A stretch of 64,000 bases of DNA from Anisus vortex. Lineage: Eukaryota > Mollusca > Gastropoda > Planorbidae. The stretch spans positions 12,397,994 through 12,461,993 of the forward strand of contig OX421508.1 of NCBI GenBank assembly GCA_949126835.1, given 5' to 3'. The notes beneath the pieces are model-generated. The model worked only from the letters and a program-made list of their open reading frames with translations, ran no database searches and was not told the origin of the DNA. This document shows positions 32,957 through 43,137 of the stretch, one piece after another. A program made the position numbers and the translations under genes. The stretch's first letter is position 1; every line of letters begins with the position of its first letter.

Positions 32957-33473
32957 AAAAGGTAGGCATTTATTTTTTTTTAAAAATATTTGAGAATATT
33001 ATCTTTATATAAAATATATATCTTTATATATTACAATGTATAAAAATTCAGTATAGATCTATGTTATTTCTGTTTATTCAATTTAGACTATTTCCACTGG
33101 CGCATTTTTCATTATACCCATTTTTCTATGGTATCGTAAATACTAAAATACATAGGCGGAAATAAAGGTGATTGAAAAAACCAAGCTTGCGTTTTAAACT
33201 TTTAACTTCGCACATTCCTCGATTTCCTCTTGTAAGTTTAAATTTCTTCATATTACTGAACTTTGTAAAAAGAAAAAACAATTGAAATTTTGATGTTTAG
33301 TCCACTGATAACAAAGATTCAGACAACATGTTGAGATTTATAAAATGTTACCTTAAAGTACAATTAGGCTGAAGAATTAAGAAAAATTATTTCATGAGAT
33401 TTTCTGTTAATATACGTGGGCCTAGACTTTAGTCACATAATAACCTTCAATGATGAAAAGAGGGAATATAATT

Positions 33474-33685
33474 TAGTAGTCAGCAACTTAAGGCATGCGT
33501 GCCAGACCTGACACGCAGAGCGATTTTCAATAACACGCGGATGACAACCGAAAAAGGCAATTTAAGTAATCCTACAAGTAGTTGACAAGTTTTGCGAAAG
33601 CAGAAATACCTTTAGGCTTTTGGCACACTTAATGAATTAGAAATCCTTCTTTGGCACACTGTCATTAAAAGGTTGCCGACCCCTG
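33474..33685. mobile_element. hAT-type MITE, decayed left end, right arm only
   Basis: Shares 'catgcgtgccagacctg', 'gagcgattttcaat' and 'cacgcgg' with the MITE at 34,880-35,069 and ends GGTTGCCGACCCCTG at 33,685. The left terminus is degraded ('gtcagcaactt'). The terminal sequence matches the larger hAT at 28,543-31,079, a likely source of transposase for the family. Confidence 0.82.
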
Positions 33686-34252
33686 GAATATATCGCGTCA
33701 CACTTTGATAAACTTGAAAAGTATATGTTATTATAAAATAAATTGGACTGATGTCATTATTCCAAATCAGTTTGAATGTTTATTAAGATTTAGATAGGTT
33801 TTGGTGTTTGTCTAAAATTCTAGAATACATTTTGGAAAATAATTATTGAGAACATATTCATAGAACCTTAATATTATGTAGAAACATACTATAAAACAAA
33901 CAATGCTTATTCATGTAGTCTATACAACCTCGATAATATATAAAAACATTCTATAAAACAAACAATGCTTATTCGTGTAGCCTATGTAAAATATATATCA
34001 TAAAGAAAAATACTTTTGAGTCACTTTATTTTATATACATATACTGACACACCATTAGGGTGGGGGGGACTCTCTTGAAGTACGGGCAAATCATTTCCAC
34101 TCAAAATATGATCTAAATATACACCTCATATCAAAATCTGGGGAAAGGCCATTAAGTACTCGTTTAAGAAGGTAAGACTACTTCAGAGAAAAAATTACAG
34201 GTAGCCTACATATTATATATGTGGGTTGCTTTGGTTATAATATAAAAACACA

Positions 34253-34705
34253 AATTAATTGTGAAAGATCATACTAATTGTGAAAGATCATACTAATTGT
34301 GAAAGATCATACTAATTGTGAAAGATCATACTAATTGTGAAAGATCATACTAATTGTGAAAGATCATACTAATTGTGAAAGATCATACTAATTGTGAAAG
34401 ATCATACTAATTGTGAAAGATCATACTAATTGTGAAAGATCATACTAATTGTGAAAGATCATACTAATTGTGAAAGATCATACTAATTGTGAAAGATCAT
34501 ACTAATTGTGAAAGATCATACTAATTGTGAAAGATCATACTAATTGTGAAAGATCATACTAAATTGTGAAAGATCATACTAATTGTGAAAGATCATACTA
34601 ATTGTGAAAGATCATACTAATTGTGAAAGATCATACTAATTGTGAAAGATCATACTAATTGTGAAAGATCATACTAATTATGAAAGATCATTCTAATTGT
34701 GAATA
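34253..34705 (+). repeat. 19-bp tandem repeat, about 23 copies, right arm only
   Basis: Unit 'actaattgtgaaagatcat', almost perfect, with one 20-bp unit ('actaaattgtg', about 34,559) and two base changes at the distal end. The left arm has ordinary sequence at the mirrored point (about 26,390-26,440), so the array expanded after the duplication. There is no spacer variation, so this is not a CRISPR array. Confidence 0.96.
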
Positions 34706-34724
34706 ACGAATGGTTTTGTCTACC

Positions 34725-34868
34725 GGAAAACCAAATTGAACCATCAGGGCTGGGAAACTCAAAGGGACCTTCCAGCCCCGGGAAAGAATGAACCCTTCAC
34801 CAGGAATCGAAGCCAGAACCGTTGGTACGCCAGCCGAACGCGCTGCCTCGCCCACCGTGCTCCATTCA
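34725..34868 (-). mobile_element. tRNA-derived SINE (right arm)
   Basis: The reverse complement reads 'ggagcacggtgggcgaggcagcgcgttcggctggcgt...ggcttcgattcctgg', with A- and B-box-like blocks, then 'tttcccggggctggaaggtccc'. It is the mirror of 26,199-26,370. Confidence 0.78.
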
Positions 34869-34879
34869 GTCCGCTAAAT

Positions 34880-35069
34880 CAGGGGTCGGCAACCAATGCC
34901 ATGCGTGCCAGACTTGGCACGGAGAGCGATTTTCAATGGCACGCGGAAGAATATTCAAGTCTCTTCTACAAGAAATTTGGTGCTATAGCATGATGACTTT
35001 TAGGCTGTTGGCACGACGAATTAATTAGAAATCTTACTTTTACAAAACCTCAAAGGTTGCCGACCCCTG
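34880..35069. mobile_element. hAT-type MITE, 190 bp, right arm only
   Basis: Ends CAGGGGTCGGCAACC and GGTTGCCGACCCCTG, perfect 15-bp inverted repeats. The 8-bp target duplication is CGCTAAAT/CACTAAAT (one mismatch) at 34,872-34,879 and 35,070-35,077. The left arm has a single 'atttagta' at the mirror position (about 26,192), the empty site. Confidence 0.95.
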
Positions 35070-35626
35070 CACTAAATAGTCAAGTTTTATTTTCGATATG
35101 ACGTTGTCTACTACTGTAATTAACGGTTGGATCGAGATTTTTACTTACTTTTAAGTAATGTTTAAATGATTTTAGTTACTTTTAACTGTTAAGTACATTG
35201 TAGTGACTGATAACACATAATAGCACTATTGTCTGATAGATTTAGAATTACTATTACCACCATCCCTTTAAATAAGGTCAAAAGGGTTCGAAGCTTAATT
35301 ACCTTATATTTTAATCCAATAACAATTACTATAAAATTTACACTTGTATCGATCAATTTATAGTATTGATATAGATATACATATTAAAAGATAGACAATT
35401 CCCAACACAATTTATATAAGAAAATGTTATTTAATTTATTCGTTATGTTGACGGGTATACCAACTAGTACGGTAATAATTTTTAGTTTATATAATATATC
35501 AGTCTGTTCTGTCTAAAATTTAATTATTTACTTAATCTAACAAGTATCCTAATTAAAATCTTCAAAATTATCTTGATGTTTATAATTGTTGTTTTCATTT
35601 TAGAAGTAAAACAAAATACACCAAAC

Positions 35627-36853
35627 ATGACGAATGTACCGCTTGCACTGCTGATTTTCGCTTATGTGATTTTGTATTGCCCGTGTAAAGCCAAAACTGT
35701 GATCATGGGGCAAGCGCCTCTGAAAAGTTACATAATCGACCACTCCAACATCACCAAAGCTTTAATAGGCTTAGGCCACAACGATTCTCTGTGTGTCCCA
35801 GCTGACCTGGTCAACGCTGGGCTGGTTCCGAACAAAGAAATAAACATCGTGAGATACGGAAAATATCTCGGAAATATTGAGACGTTAATCCTTGAACGAA
35901 CTCATGGTGACATAGTTACCAGATTGTCGAGATTTGTCCCTGAAAAACCCTATAAATCAATCAACGAGATTATTTTAAAAGCTGAGATTTTTATCACAGA
36001 GCTGGATTATCCAACACTTTCCTTACGAGACACAATATTTGTTGGTGGTTCTTCAGTCAGTGATGCCAAACCCTTGTCTGGAGATTCGAAGACATTTGTA
36101 GACAATTCTTTAAACGGAATTACCGTTGTGTCTTTTGGAGAAAGGGACTTCGAAGTGCCCAGTCACATAAAATTCAAAATGCTAGACGCCTTTAGAAATC
36201 TGGACCAGAACGTTGTCTGGAAAATAAACTGGACACTTGACCAGCCTGGAAATATTCTACTCTTAAAATGGAGTCCACAAAATGACCTGCTAGGACATGA
36301 AAAAAACAAAGTGTTTATTTCTCATTGTGGTAAAAATGGACAATACGAAGCACTCGTCCACAGCGTACCAATTCTTTGTCTTCCGATTTTTGGAGACCGA
36401 TTCTATAAGACTATTCGTATTTCTACAAAAGAATTTGGACTTTGGGCTGATATAAGGGAAATACCTTTTGATGAACTAACAGGGCCGATAAAACAATTGG
36501 TTAACGTTTCCAAATACAAAACCAACATCCAGAATGCATCCAAGCTATTTAAAGAACTTTACAAAGCTCCAAGCAAGGAAGCAACCTACCCTGATCACGT
36601 GGTGAAATATGGCCGAGAGCACAGGAGGTTATCACGCCAGCTGTTATCTGTTGTCATATTTTTTCTTCTTTTAACTGCTGTCTTTGCTTTTCTTTTAGGT
36701 TTTGTCATTGCTTTTATTTCCGTGGTTGTCATTGCTTTTATTTTTGCTTTTCTTCTATTTTTTATCGTTGCTTTTCTTTTAGTTGTTTTTTTCGTTTCTT
36801 TTCTTTTAGCTATTTTCGTTGCTTTTACTTTGTTCTTATTGTCCGTGTGTTGA
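35627..36853 (+). CDS. UGT-like protein with internal deletion and expanded hydrophobic tail, right arm
   Basis: 408 codons from MTNVPLALLIF. I prefer this ATG to the in-frame one 18 codons upstream because it matches the left copy and a ttttcattttAG splice acceptor lies between them. It has a signal peptide (residues 1-23), about 70 residues of acceptor domain to ERTHG, then a jump to VTRLSRFVPEKPYKSINEI: about 120 residues present in the left copy are missing, part of the substrate-binding domain. The sugar-nucleotide domain is intact by eye: VVSFGERDFEVP, LKWSPQNDLLGH, FISHCGKNGQYEAL (about residues 212-255). From about residue 336 the single membrane helix is replaced by roughly 70 hydrophobic residues built from repeats of AF/VAF-type codons. 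Usual UGT length is about 520. It is probably non-functional, but the frame is open. Confidence 0.82.
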   Translation: MTNVPLALLIFAYVILYCPCKAKTVIMGQAPLKSYIIDHSNITKALIGLGHNDSLCVPADLVNAGLVPNKEINIVRYGKYLGNIETLILERTHGDIVTRLSRFVPEKPYKSINEIILKAEIFITELDYPTLSLRDTIFVGGSSVSDAKPLSGDSKTFVDNSLNGITVVSFGERDFEVPSHIKFKMLDAFRNLDQNVVWKINWTLDQPGNILLLKWSPQNDLLGHEKNKVFISHCGKNGQYEALVHSVPILCLPIFGDRFYKTIRISTKEFGLWADIREIPFDELTGPIKQLVNVSKYKTNIQNASKLFKELYKAPSKEATYPDHVVKYGREHRRLSRQLLSVVIFFLLLTAVFAFLLGFVIAFISVVVIAFIFAFLLFFIVAFLLVVFFVSFLLAIFVAFTLFLLSVC

Positions 36854-37884
36854 CATTGGACGTCATTATCATATTGACGAGTACATAAATACGTAAATTC
36901 AGAAGTTCGAAGCGTAGAAAAGCATAAATAACAGCTGTCTTCCTCACAGAAAACAACTTTTGTAGAAAAGGAACACAATAACAGAGTAGGCCTACTTTAG
37001 TTAAATACTTGTTAAAATATATTTTAAATATTCACATATATATAAGGCCTGGCCAGGCAGTATTATCTATTGAAACGGAGTTGTTACAACGACATTTATC
37101 TATATTTCTTTGAATAGGTTTTTTTCCTCGCTCAACTTTTTAAATGAAAAGGTCATATTTATTGTATTTGTTTATTATTTTATCGAAAAAAAAAATTTAC
37201 GTTATAACTACATCGTAATTTCCTTTTTTATGCTGTTTTCCATAACCAAATTCAAATAGATGTTTTATATAGCTTTTTATATTTCTACGGTACAAATGAA
37301 AAAAAAATGAATAATATTATTTTTTTATATTTCCTTACTCTATATATACAATATATATATATTTTATAATTATTTTACTCTACTAATTGAGATGTTACAA
37401 TAAAACTTACCTTTACATTTTAAATATCTCTTGGAAATTTTTTTTATTTGGTTATGTTGTTGTTTTTTTATCTTTTCTGAAAATAACGTTTTAATACAGG
37501 TACCCTCAGGGACTAATGAGGTCATCGGTGACACGTCAAATTTAAGTCAAATTTCGCCTTGGTCGAATGTGATTAAATAATAATTAAATACTCGTAACAT
37601 ATATGTTTCTGATGTATACACATTTCCAATGCTATTTGTACTTTAAAGTAATGTTACTAACCTTCCCAAACTAAATATTTTAAAGCATACAAATTAGGCA
37701 CACAAAAGAGTCAATTTTAAATCATTTAGCTCAAAATCAATGGTAAACCTGACCTTAACTTCAGTTGTTAGAATTACCACATGTGAGTAAAAAAATATCT
37801 CCACACTAATAGTGACACCTTTATATCTTTCAACAAATATTCCATAAAAACAAACCCTAACTCAATGTATACCATAGTTCTAAT
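36854..37884. other. Palindrome arm, noncoding
   Basis: Mirrors 22,770-23,690. No gene is seen. It ends with GTTCTAAT, the target duplication of the next element. Confidence 0.6.
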
Positions 37885-38285
37885 CAGGGGCGAAGCCAGG
37901 ATTTTTTTCGAGGGGGGGGAGCGAAATTTCCCATTAAAAAATGTGACCACATTTTCACGCAAATCGCTCTTTAGGGCAAAAGAAGCAGCGTTCGCTGATT
38001 TTTAATGTTTAAAAAAAAAAGAAAGAAACATTCAGCGTATAACCATGAACAACGAAGTCAAAGAGTGGCTCGGGGTGGTGGGGGTGGGGGGGGGGGGAAA
38101 CCAAAATCCTGTCTGAGACTAGCCTCCCCATGCCACCTCAACCAATATGGCGTGCCAATAGGCGTGCCGCGAAGCAAAGGGTACTGTCTACACTTCTTCA
38201 TTCCACGTGCGGAATGCCCCAGAATCATTAACGTGGCTGCTCGCTCGTATGCCTACACTGTCGCCAGGTAGCACATATTCCAGAC

Positions 38286-38880
38286 TATGGACCTGTCGAC
38301 ATCCAGGCACCAGGTTGTGGTAGAGACGGACTTTTCCCCACCGAGTCTCGTAGCCTCGCGGCAGTGCAATGATTCTCAGACTTACAACAGGGGCTGTCTC
38401 GGCAGTGCAATGATTCTCAAACTTACATCAGGGGCTGTCTCACATGCTTTAGCCCACCGGCGTACTTTTAAAGGGTGTGTCCATGTAAGGGATAGTACAT
38501 TTGGTTGGGTGAGCTGATGTACTCTTTCGGGGTTTCTCACCTAACTTTGGTCCCCACCTGGTACACAGCTCTCAACTGTGGCTCCACGTAGCCGTAGAAT
38601 GCGCTGAGACCACACTACGGGAAACGGCCTCAGCTGGACGCCTAAATCATTTGAGGGTAACCGTTAGGTTTTAATCCGCGGTGAAGTAGGCTTTATTTAC
38701 CAAGCATGTGAAGGAGTCACCATGGAAGAAAAGCCATTCTTACAATCAACTTCATCAGAGAAACAGGGATGCCAGTCTGACATAGCAAAGGAAAGCAAAA
38801 TGGAACGCTGAAGAAGAAGGTCATCGTCGAATAAGACAGACGTACATCACACTCTTAAACGGAGCGTATCGGTGGTTTCC
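38286..38880. other. GC-richer unassigned part of the hAT-like element
   Basis: Unusually GC-rich for this window, with a short direct duplication ('ggcagtgcaatgattctcaaacttacaacaggggctgtctc', about 38,361 and 38,400). Open frames are short and unrecognised. Confidence 0.35.
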
Positions 38881-39060
38881 ACACTTCGCCGCTTTAAGGC
38901 CCAAGGGTACAGAAGTGCAGCGTTTACCAGTTTATGTGGTCACTGCATACTAGGGACACCCTCCAGAACCGTGAAAAATCCTATCTTTAGCCATAATTCG
39001 AACCCGGACCGTCGATTCGCCAGCTGAAAGCTCCGCGCTTGTCCACCTCATTTTACCTCG
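38880..39060 (-). mobile_element. tRNA-derived SINE inside the hAT-like element
   Basis: The reverse complement shows 'gctggcgaatcgacggtccgggttcgaattatgg' (B box GGTTCGAATTA) followed by 'gagggtgtccctagtatgcagtgaccacataaactggtaaac', which matches the body of the SINE at 49,423-49,690. Confidence 0.75.
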
Positions 39061-39229
39061 TTTTATTTAGATCTACTTGAGTTTCAAATACATTTCTATC
39101 AATTTGTTACATTATTTGTAGGGCTACACTACGGGATGACGTTTGCATTGAAGTAATTAATAACCTGTAAATTCTTTTGCCGGTTCTTTTTTAATGTAAA
39201 TCAATTACATCAGAGAATCGGATCACACA

Positions 39230-39988
39230 ATGATACACCTTACCCCTCGTTACAAACCAGTCTTAAAGTTGTCAAAACCTGAAACTAAATATATTCAGAT
39301 ATGGACAGAGGAGGCGGTGGGAAGACTACAAAGCTGTCTAGAACAGACTGATTGGAATGTCTTTATAAATAATTGTCCCGACATTGATCAACTAACAGAT
39401 ACTGTCAACTCCTATATTATTTTTTGTGAAGACCAAATTATCCCTCGAAGGAAAATTAGGGTATTTAAAAACAACAAACCTTGGATGACTAAAGAAATTA
39501 AAGAAGCAATATTGAACAAGAAAAATGCTTTTAAGAATGGTAGGCCTACATCAGAATTTATTTCCGCAAAAAAAGAACTTAAAAAGAAAATACATGAAGG
39601 CAAAAAACAATATAAACAAAAAATTGAAGGTTTCTTTCGTATGAACAATTCAAAAGCATGTTGGGATGGCCTAAAGAAAATCACGGGCTATGTACCCAAG
39701 CGTAACACTCTGAGTGTGAATGAAGATATTAATACTTTTATCAACCAACTAAATAATTTTTACTGCCGTTTTGACTGTCACGATTTTAGATCTATTCACC
39801 AAGACATAATGTCATCTTTTAACAATTTAAATTTAATTCTAGATGAAAGTCAGGAAGGTTTCAGTGTAGATGTTGTGACGTCACTGTTTAAACAAGTAAA
39901 CATATCCAAAGCGTCAGGACCAGACAGAATAAGTGGGCGACTAGTAAAGCTTTGTGCAGCTGTCCTTTATTTTTTGCTACATTTTTAA
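39230..39988 (+). pseudogene. LINE ORF2, 5' portion (endonuclease end to RT start)
   Basis: 252 codons open. One frameshift near 39,965 ends it prematurely, since the expected sequence (FIFNQSWENHTIPI) continues in another frame up to the LTR element insertion at 40,018. The 'SDH..V.L.P.YKP' start is the end of an APE-type endonuclease. Residues 100-200 are the basic linker. Confidence 0.85.
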
Positions 39989-40018
39989 TCAATCTTGGGA
40001 AAACCATACTATTCCTAT

Positions 40019-40646
40019 TGTTATGTACCTCTATATGATTGACTATTATTACGACTCGTTAAATCGGATTCAATGAATATAGTTGTATCTTTATTAGAAG
40101 TCTCTAGATTCTGCTAATCTGTAGCCCAAGCTAGGGGTTCCTTGACTGACAGGTCTATGCAGCAATGTAGTTATATTCGTGATAATTATCTTCAACACCT
40201 TTCTCAACAATGATAGATCAAACAACTCCAGTTGTTGAATAAACAATTTTATTTAAATTGTAGACTCAATATAAACGATCAATAAACTTCCTCAACTGAT
40301 GGTAACATAAGTATTTCAACAAAATGACATTATATGTACAAATATTAATATAGCGACTTCACTCTACAAACGTTTAAACTGAACTAACTTTAAGGAGGTC
40401 GGGACTTTCCAAAGAAAACTATCATCGAAGATTCTACAGGGTCTTAATACGCATTTTAACCTCTTTCTCTATAATTACTACGATCCAGAATTATCCTCCA
40501 ATTTCCACGGGATTTGAACGAATTATTTTATTTAAACTGCCCTCAGGGCATAAAGGTCAAACCTTGGTCGCTTTGGACTCTGATACGCACTTGTTAAGAG
40601 GTCAATGCCTTACTACGTCATTCATTTAGTACCGATATTCGTAACA
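40019..40646 (-). repeat. LTR element 2, 3' LTR (628 bp)
   Basis: TGTTATGTACC...CGTAACA on the plus strand. The adjacent internal sequence 'tccccctccttc' is the complement of the polypurine tract, which identifies this as the 3' LTR of a minus-strand element. Confidence 0.94.
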
Positions 40647-42804
40647 TCCCCCTCCTTCAAAAGTTTTATAATTATTTCTTTTACATTTTAACTACTAAAA
40701 ATGTTAATTTTAAGGAATAATTATAAAAGAAATATTCCGGGGAAACAATACAGTTCAATTGGCTATCCCAATAATTCAATCGAACTGATAACAATAACAT
40801 ATAATATATGCAATATACGTTCATCTTAGCAAATGGCTTAACTACAGTCATTCAATCATTCAATTTTTAATTCAAAACAATGGACAATTAAATTGTTTAT
40901 CTAAATCTTGTATACAAGAAAAATACATAATCATTCTTAATAGATATAATATAATACAAGTTAATAATTTCTATTACATTGAACATTCCACGTTAATAAA
41001 AACTCTCTCGTCCATTTAATTATAAACTAATATCTTTTACAATTTTGTAAAAGAAAAATCACTTAATGTCTATTCAGACACGACTTATTTTTTTATAAGG
41101 AGAAAAAACCAAACGCTCTGATAGAACACATACTAGACCTGACCTAATTACACGTTACAAAAATTATTGCTCGTGTAGACAGTATTTTTTTTTTTACATG
41201 CTGGTAGGCCGACTAACACATTAGACAACTGTCTGTGACGCGACCCAAAATGTAGGTCAATTCCGCACTCTCTCTCTCTCTCTTTTTTTCCTCTCTCATT
41301 CCCAATTGATTCTAACAATATTGACATCGCTATGCAAATTTTTACCTCATCACCGCTTAGGTCAAAATCTCTACGCGACCAAAACGTTATCTTACTAAAT
41401 GAGCATTATTTAACAACCATTATCTCAAAATTAAATTCATTTCTGTTATTTTGAGAACATTAAACATAGTCTGTTCACGAATTAAAATAGTTTATAGCAA
41501 AAATCATTAAAAATATTTCAATTTCTCATTTTACCATGACCTTTCGACGTCCTTATTTTCTTTTTAAAAGAGTTCACATTGAAACATTCTATCTTTCATG
41601 CAGACATGGATTTACTTGAAACAAATTTGGTTAATTTACTTAATTAACTATCAATCAAAGCAGATTATATTATCTTCATACAATCTTAGTACTACACAGT
41701 AAGTACTTATTTTCTTTAGATTACATCAAAGACATTTCAAATACAATATTATTGAAGTACAAAAGATAGAAGCATAGGCTACTATTAATTTTTTTCAGAG
41801 CGAAATCAATGTAACAATTTATGTACAAAACAAACTGCTAGTTTGACTGGTGTGGTAAAACATTCCATTTCCAATCTTTTCAGTGGTGTACATTGCTCTT
41901 TTACTTTTTCCATTAAGGTTTTATTCATTATTCATAGATTCTAGGTTCTCCTGTTCCTCACAGTGTTCAGGTCTACCCAATCTTTTGCTTGTCAGTACAA
42001 TTCATTCAATCTATTTTAACTAATACAAAAAAAAATAGATTAGTTTTACAATCTTGACATGAAATCCTTAATTAATAATACATTTGTTGAACATTGGTAT
42101 GTCAACATTATAAATTCTCAACCATGAAATTCTCAACCATTCTGGTTTACAGTGTCAAGTCAGTGGCACATATCCTAAATTTATACAAAACAAGGATAAG
42201 TTTTATTTTACATTAGTTTCACTTCTGGTCTGCTTTTCATGTAACAGTATCCTAAAAGTGAAAAATCATATATAATACAATTCTTGGAATTCTTGTTAGT
42301 CATAGTTCTGTCTTTCAGCAACTATTTTTACCGTACATTATCATACATTCAATGATAATATAATAAATGAATAAATTCACATAGAAGAAATTTGCATCCT
42401 GACTCAGTGCAATTATTTCAACAACAGTACATGATAAAATAAATTTCCATAGTACAATAAAAAACATTTCTCAATACTTTAGTGATAGAAAAATTCTCTT
42501 TTCTTAAAATCATTTACATCTTTTTCAATCAAATTATCCTCTCTGCCAAATGTTTCAATTATCATTTCCAGAGATTCTCAAACATATCTTATAATCAGTC
42601 CACATTTATAATGTCCTCTGATTTAGAAACCAATTCTGCGGATAAAACTGATCTTTTTCTCTTATAGCAATTATTTTAAATGCTCAACCTAACAAGTTTG
42701 TTTAGAAATATCACACTATAATGATATTTACTCTAACAATACTTTTACTCAGTCCTTTTTCATCACAAGTAAGGGATTTAGTTTTAAAATAGTAAGTTTG
42801 GTAA
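40647..42804 (-). other. LTR element 2 noncoding internal region
   Basis: About 2.2 kb, AT-rich and stop-laden in all frames. In element 3 the corresponding place holds RT-RNase H and then the 3' noncoding region. I find no RT motif here, so RT has been deleted or replaced. Confidence 0.6.
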
Positions 42805-43137
42805 CTAACTATCAGTGAATTTGTCATTCAATTCATCCTGTACTCCAGGCATGAATTTTACAAATAAGAGTAACAATGTTAACAACATCAAGCTTATTCC
42901 AATTGTTTTCAAATGATATAATATTTTTGCCTTTCTTTCATCACACAACAATGGCATCTGCATGTGAGCAGTGTACAATTTTTTCCTAACAAACACAGTT
43001 ATGTCAGACAAAAATTGTATGTACTTATCTAGGTACTTGATCAGCCCAAGGAGGTCCAATTCGGTCGGCCATTCCTCTTGAAGTATTTTGAGTGGTCCTC
43101 GGACAGTGGGTCCAAAGATTTGTCCATAGGCTCCTCA
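42805..43137 (-). pseudogene. Integrase C-terminal remnant with a hydrophobic segment (element 2)
   Basis: On the minus strand VRGPLKILQEEWPTELDLLG, then LIKYLDKYIQF, matches the post-core INT region of elements 1 and 3 (SVRGPLKLL.ET...GL..YV.KF). After about 60 codons similarity stops and a strongly hydrophobic run (ISLMLLTLLLLFVKFM) appears before the stop at 42,805. It could be a chance frame or a real membrane segment. The catalytic Glu block of INT is deleted just upstream. Confidence 0.6.

Noticed and set aside
34253..34705. CRISPR-like regular repeats
   Set aside because: The 19-bp units are directly contiguous with no variable spacers, and the window is eukaryotic.
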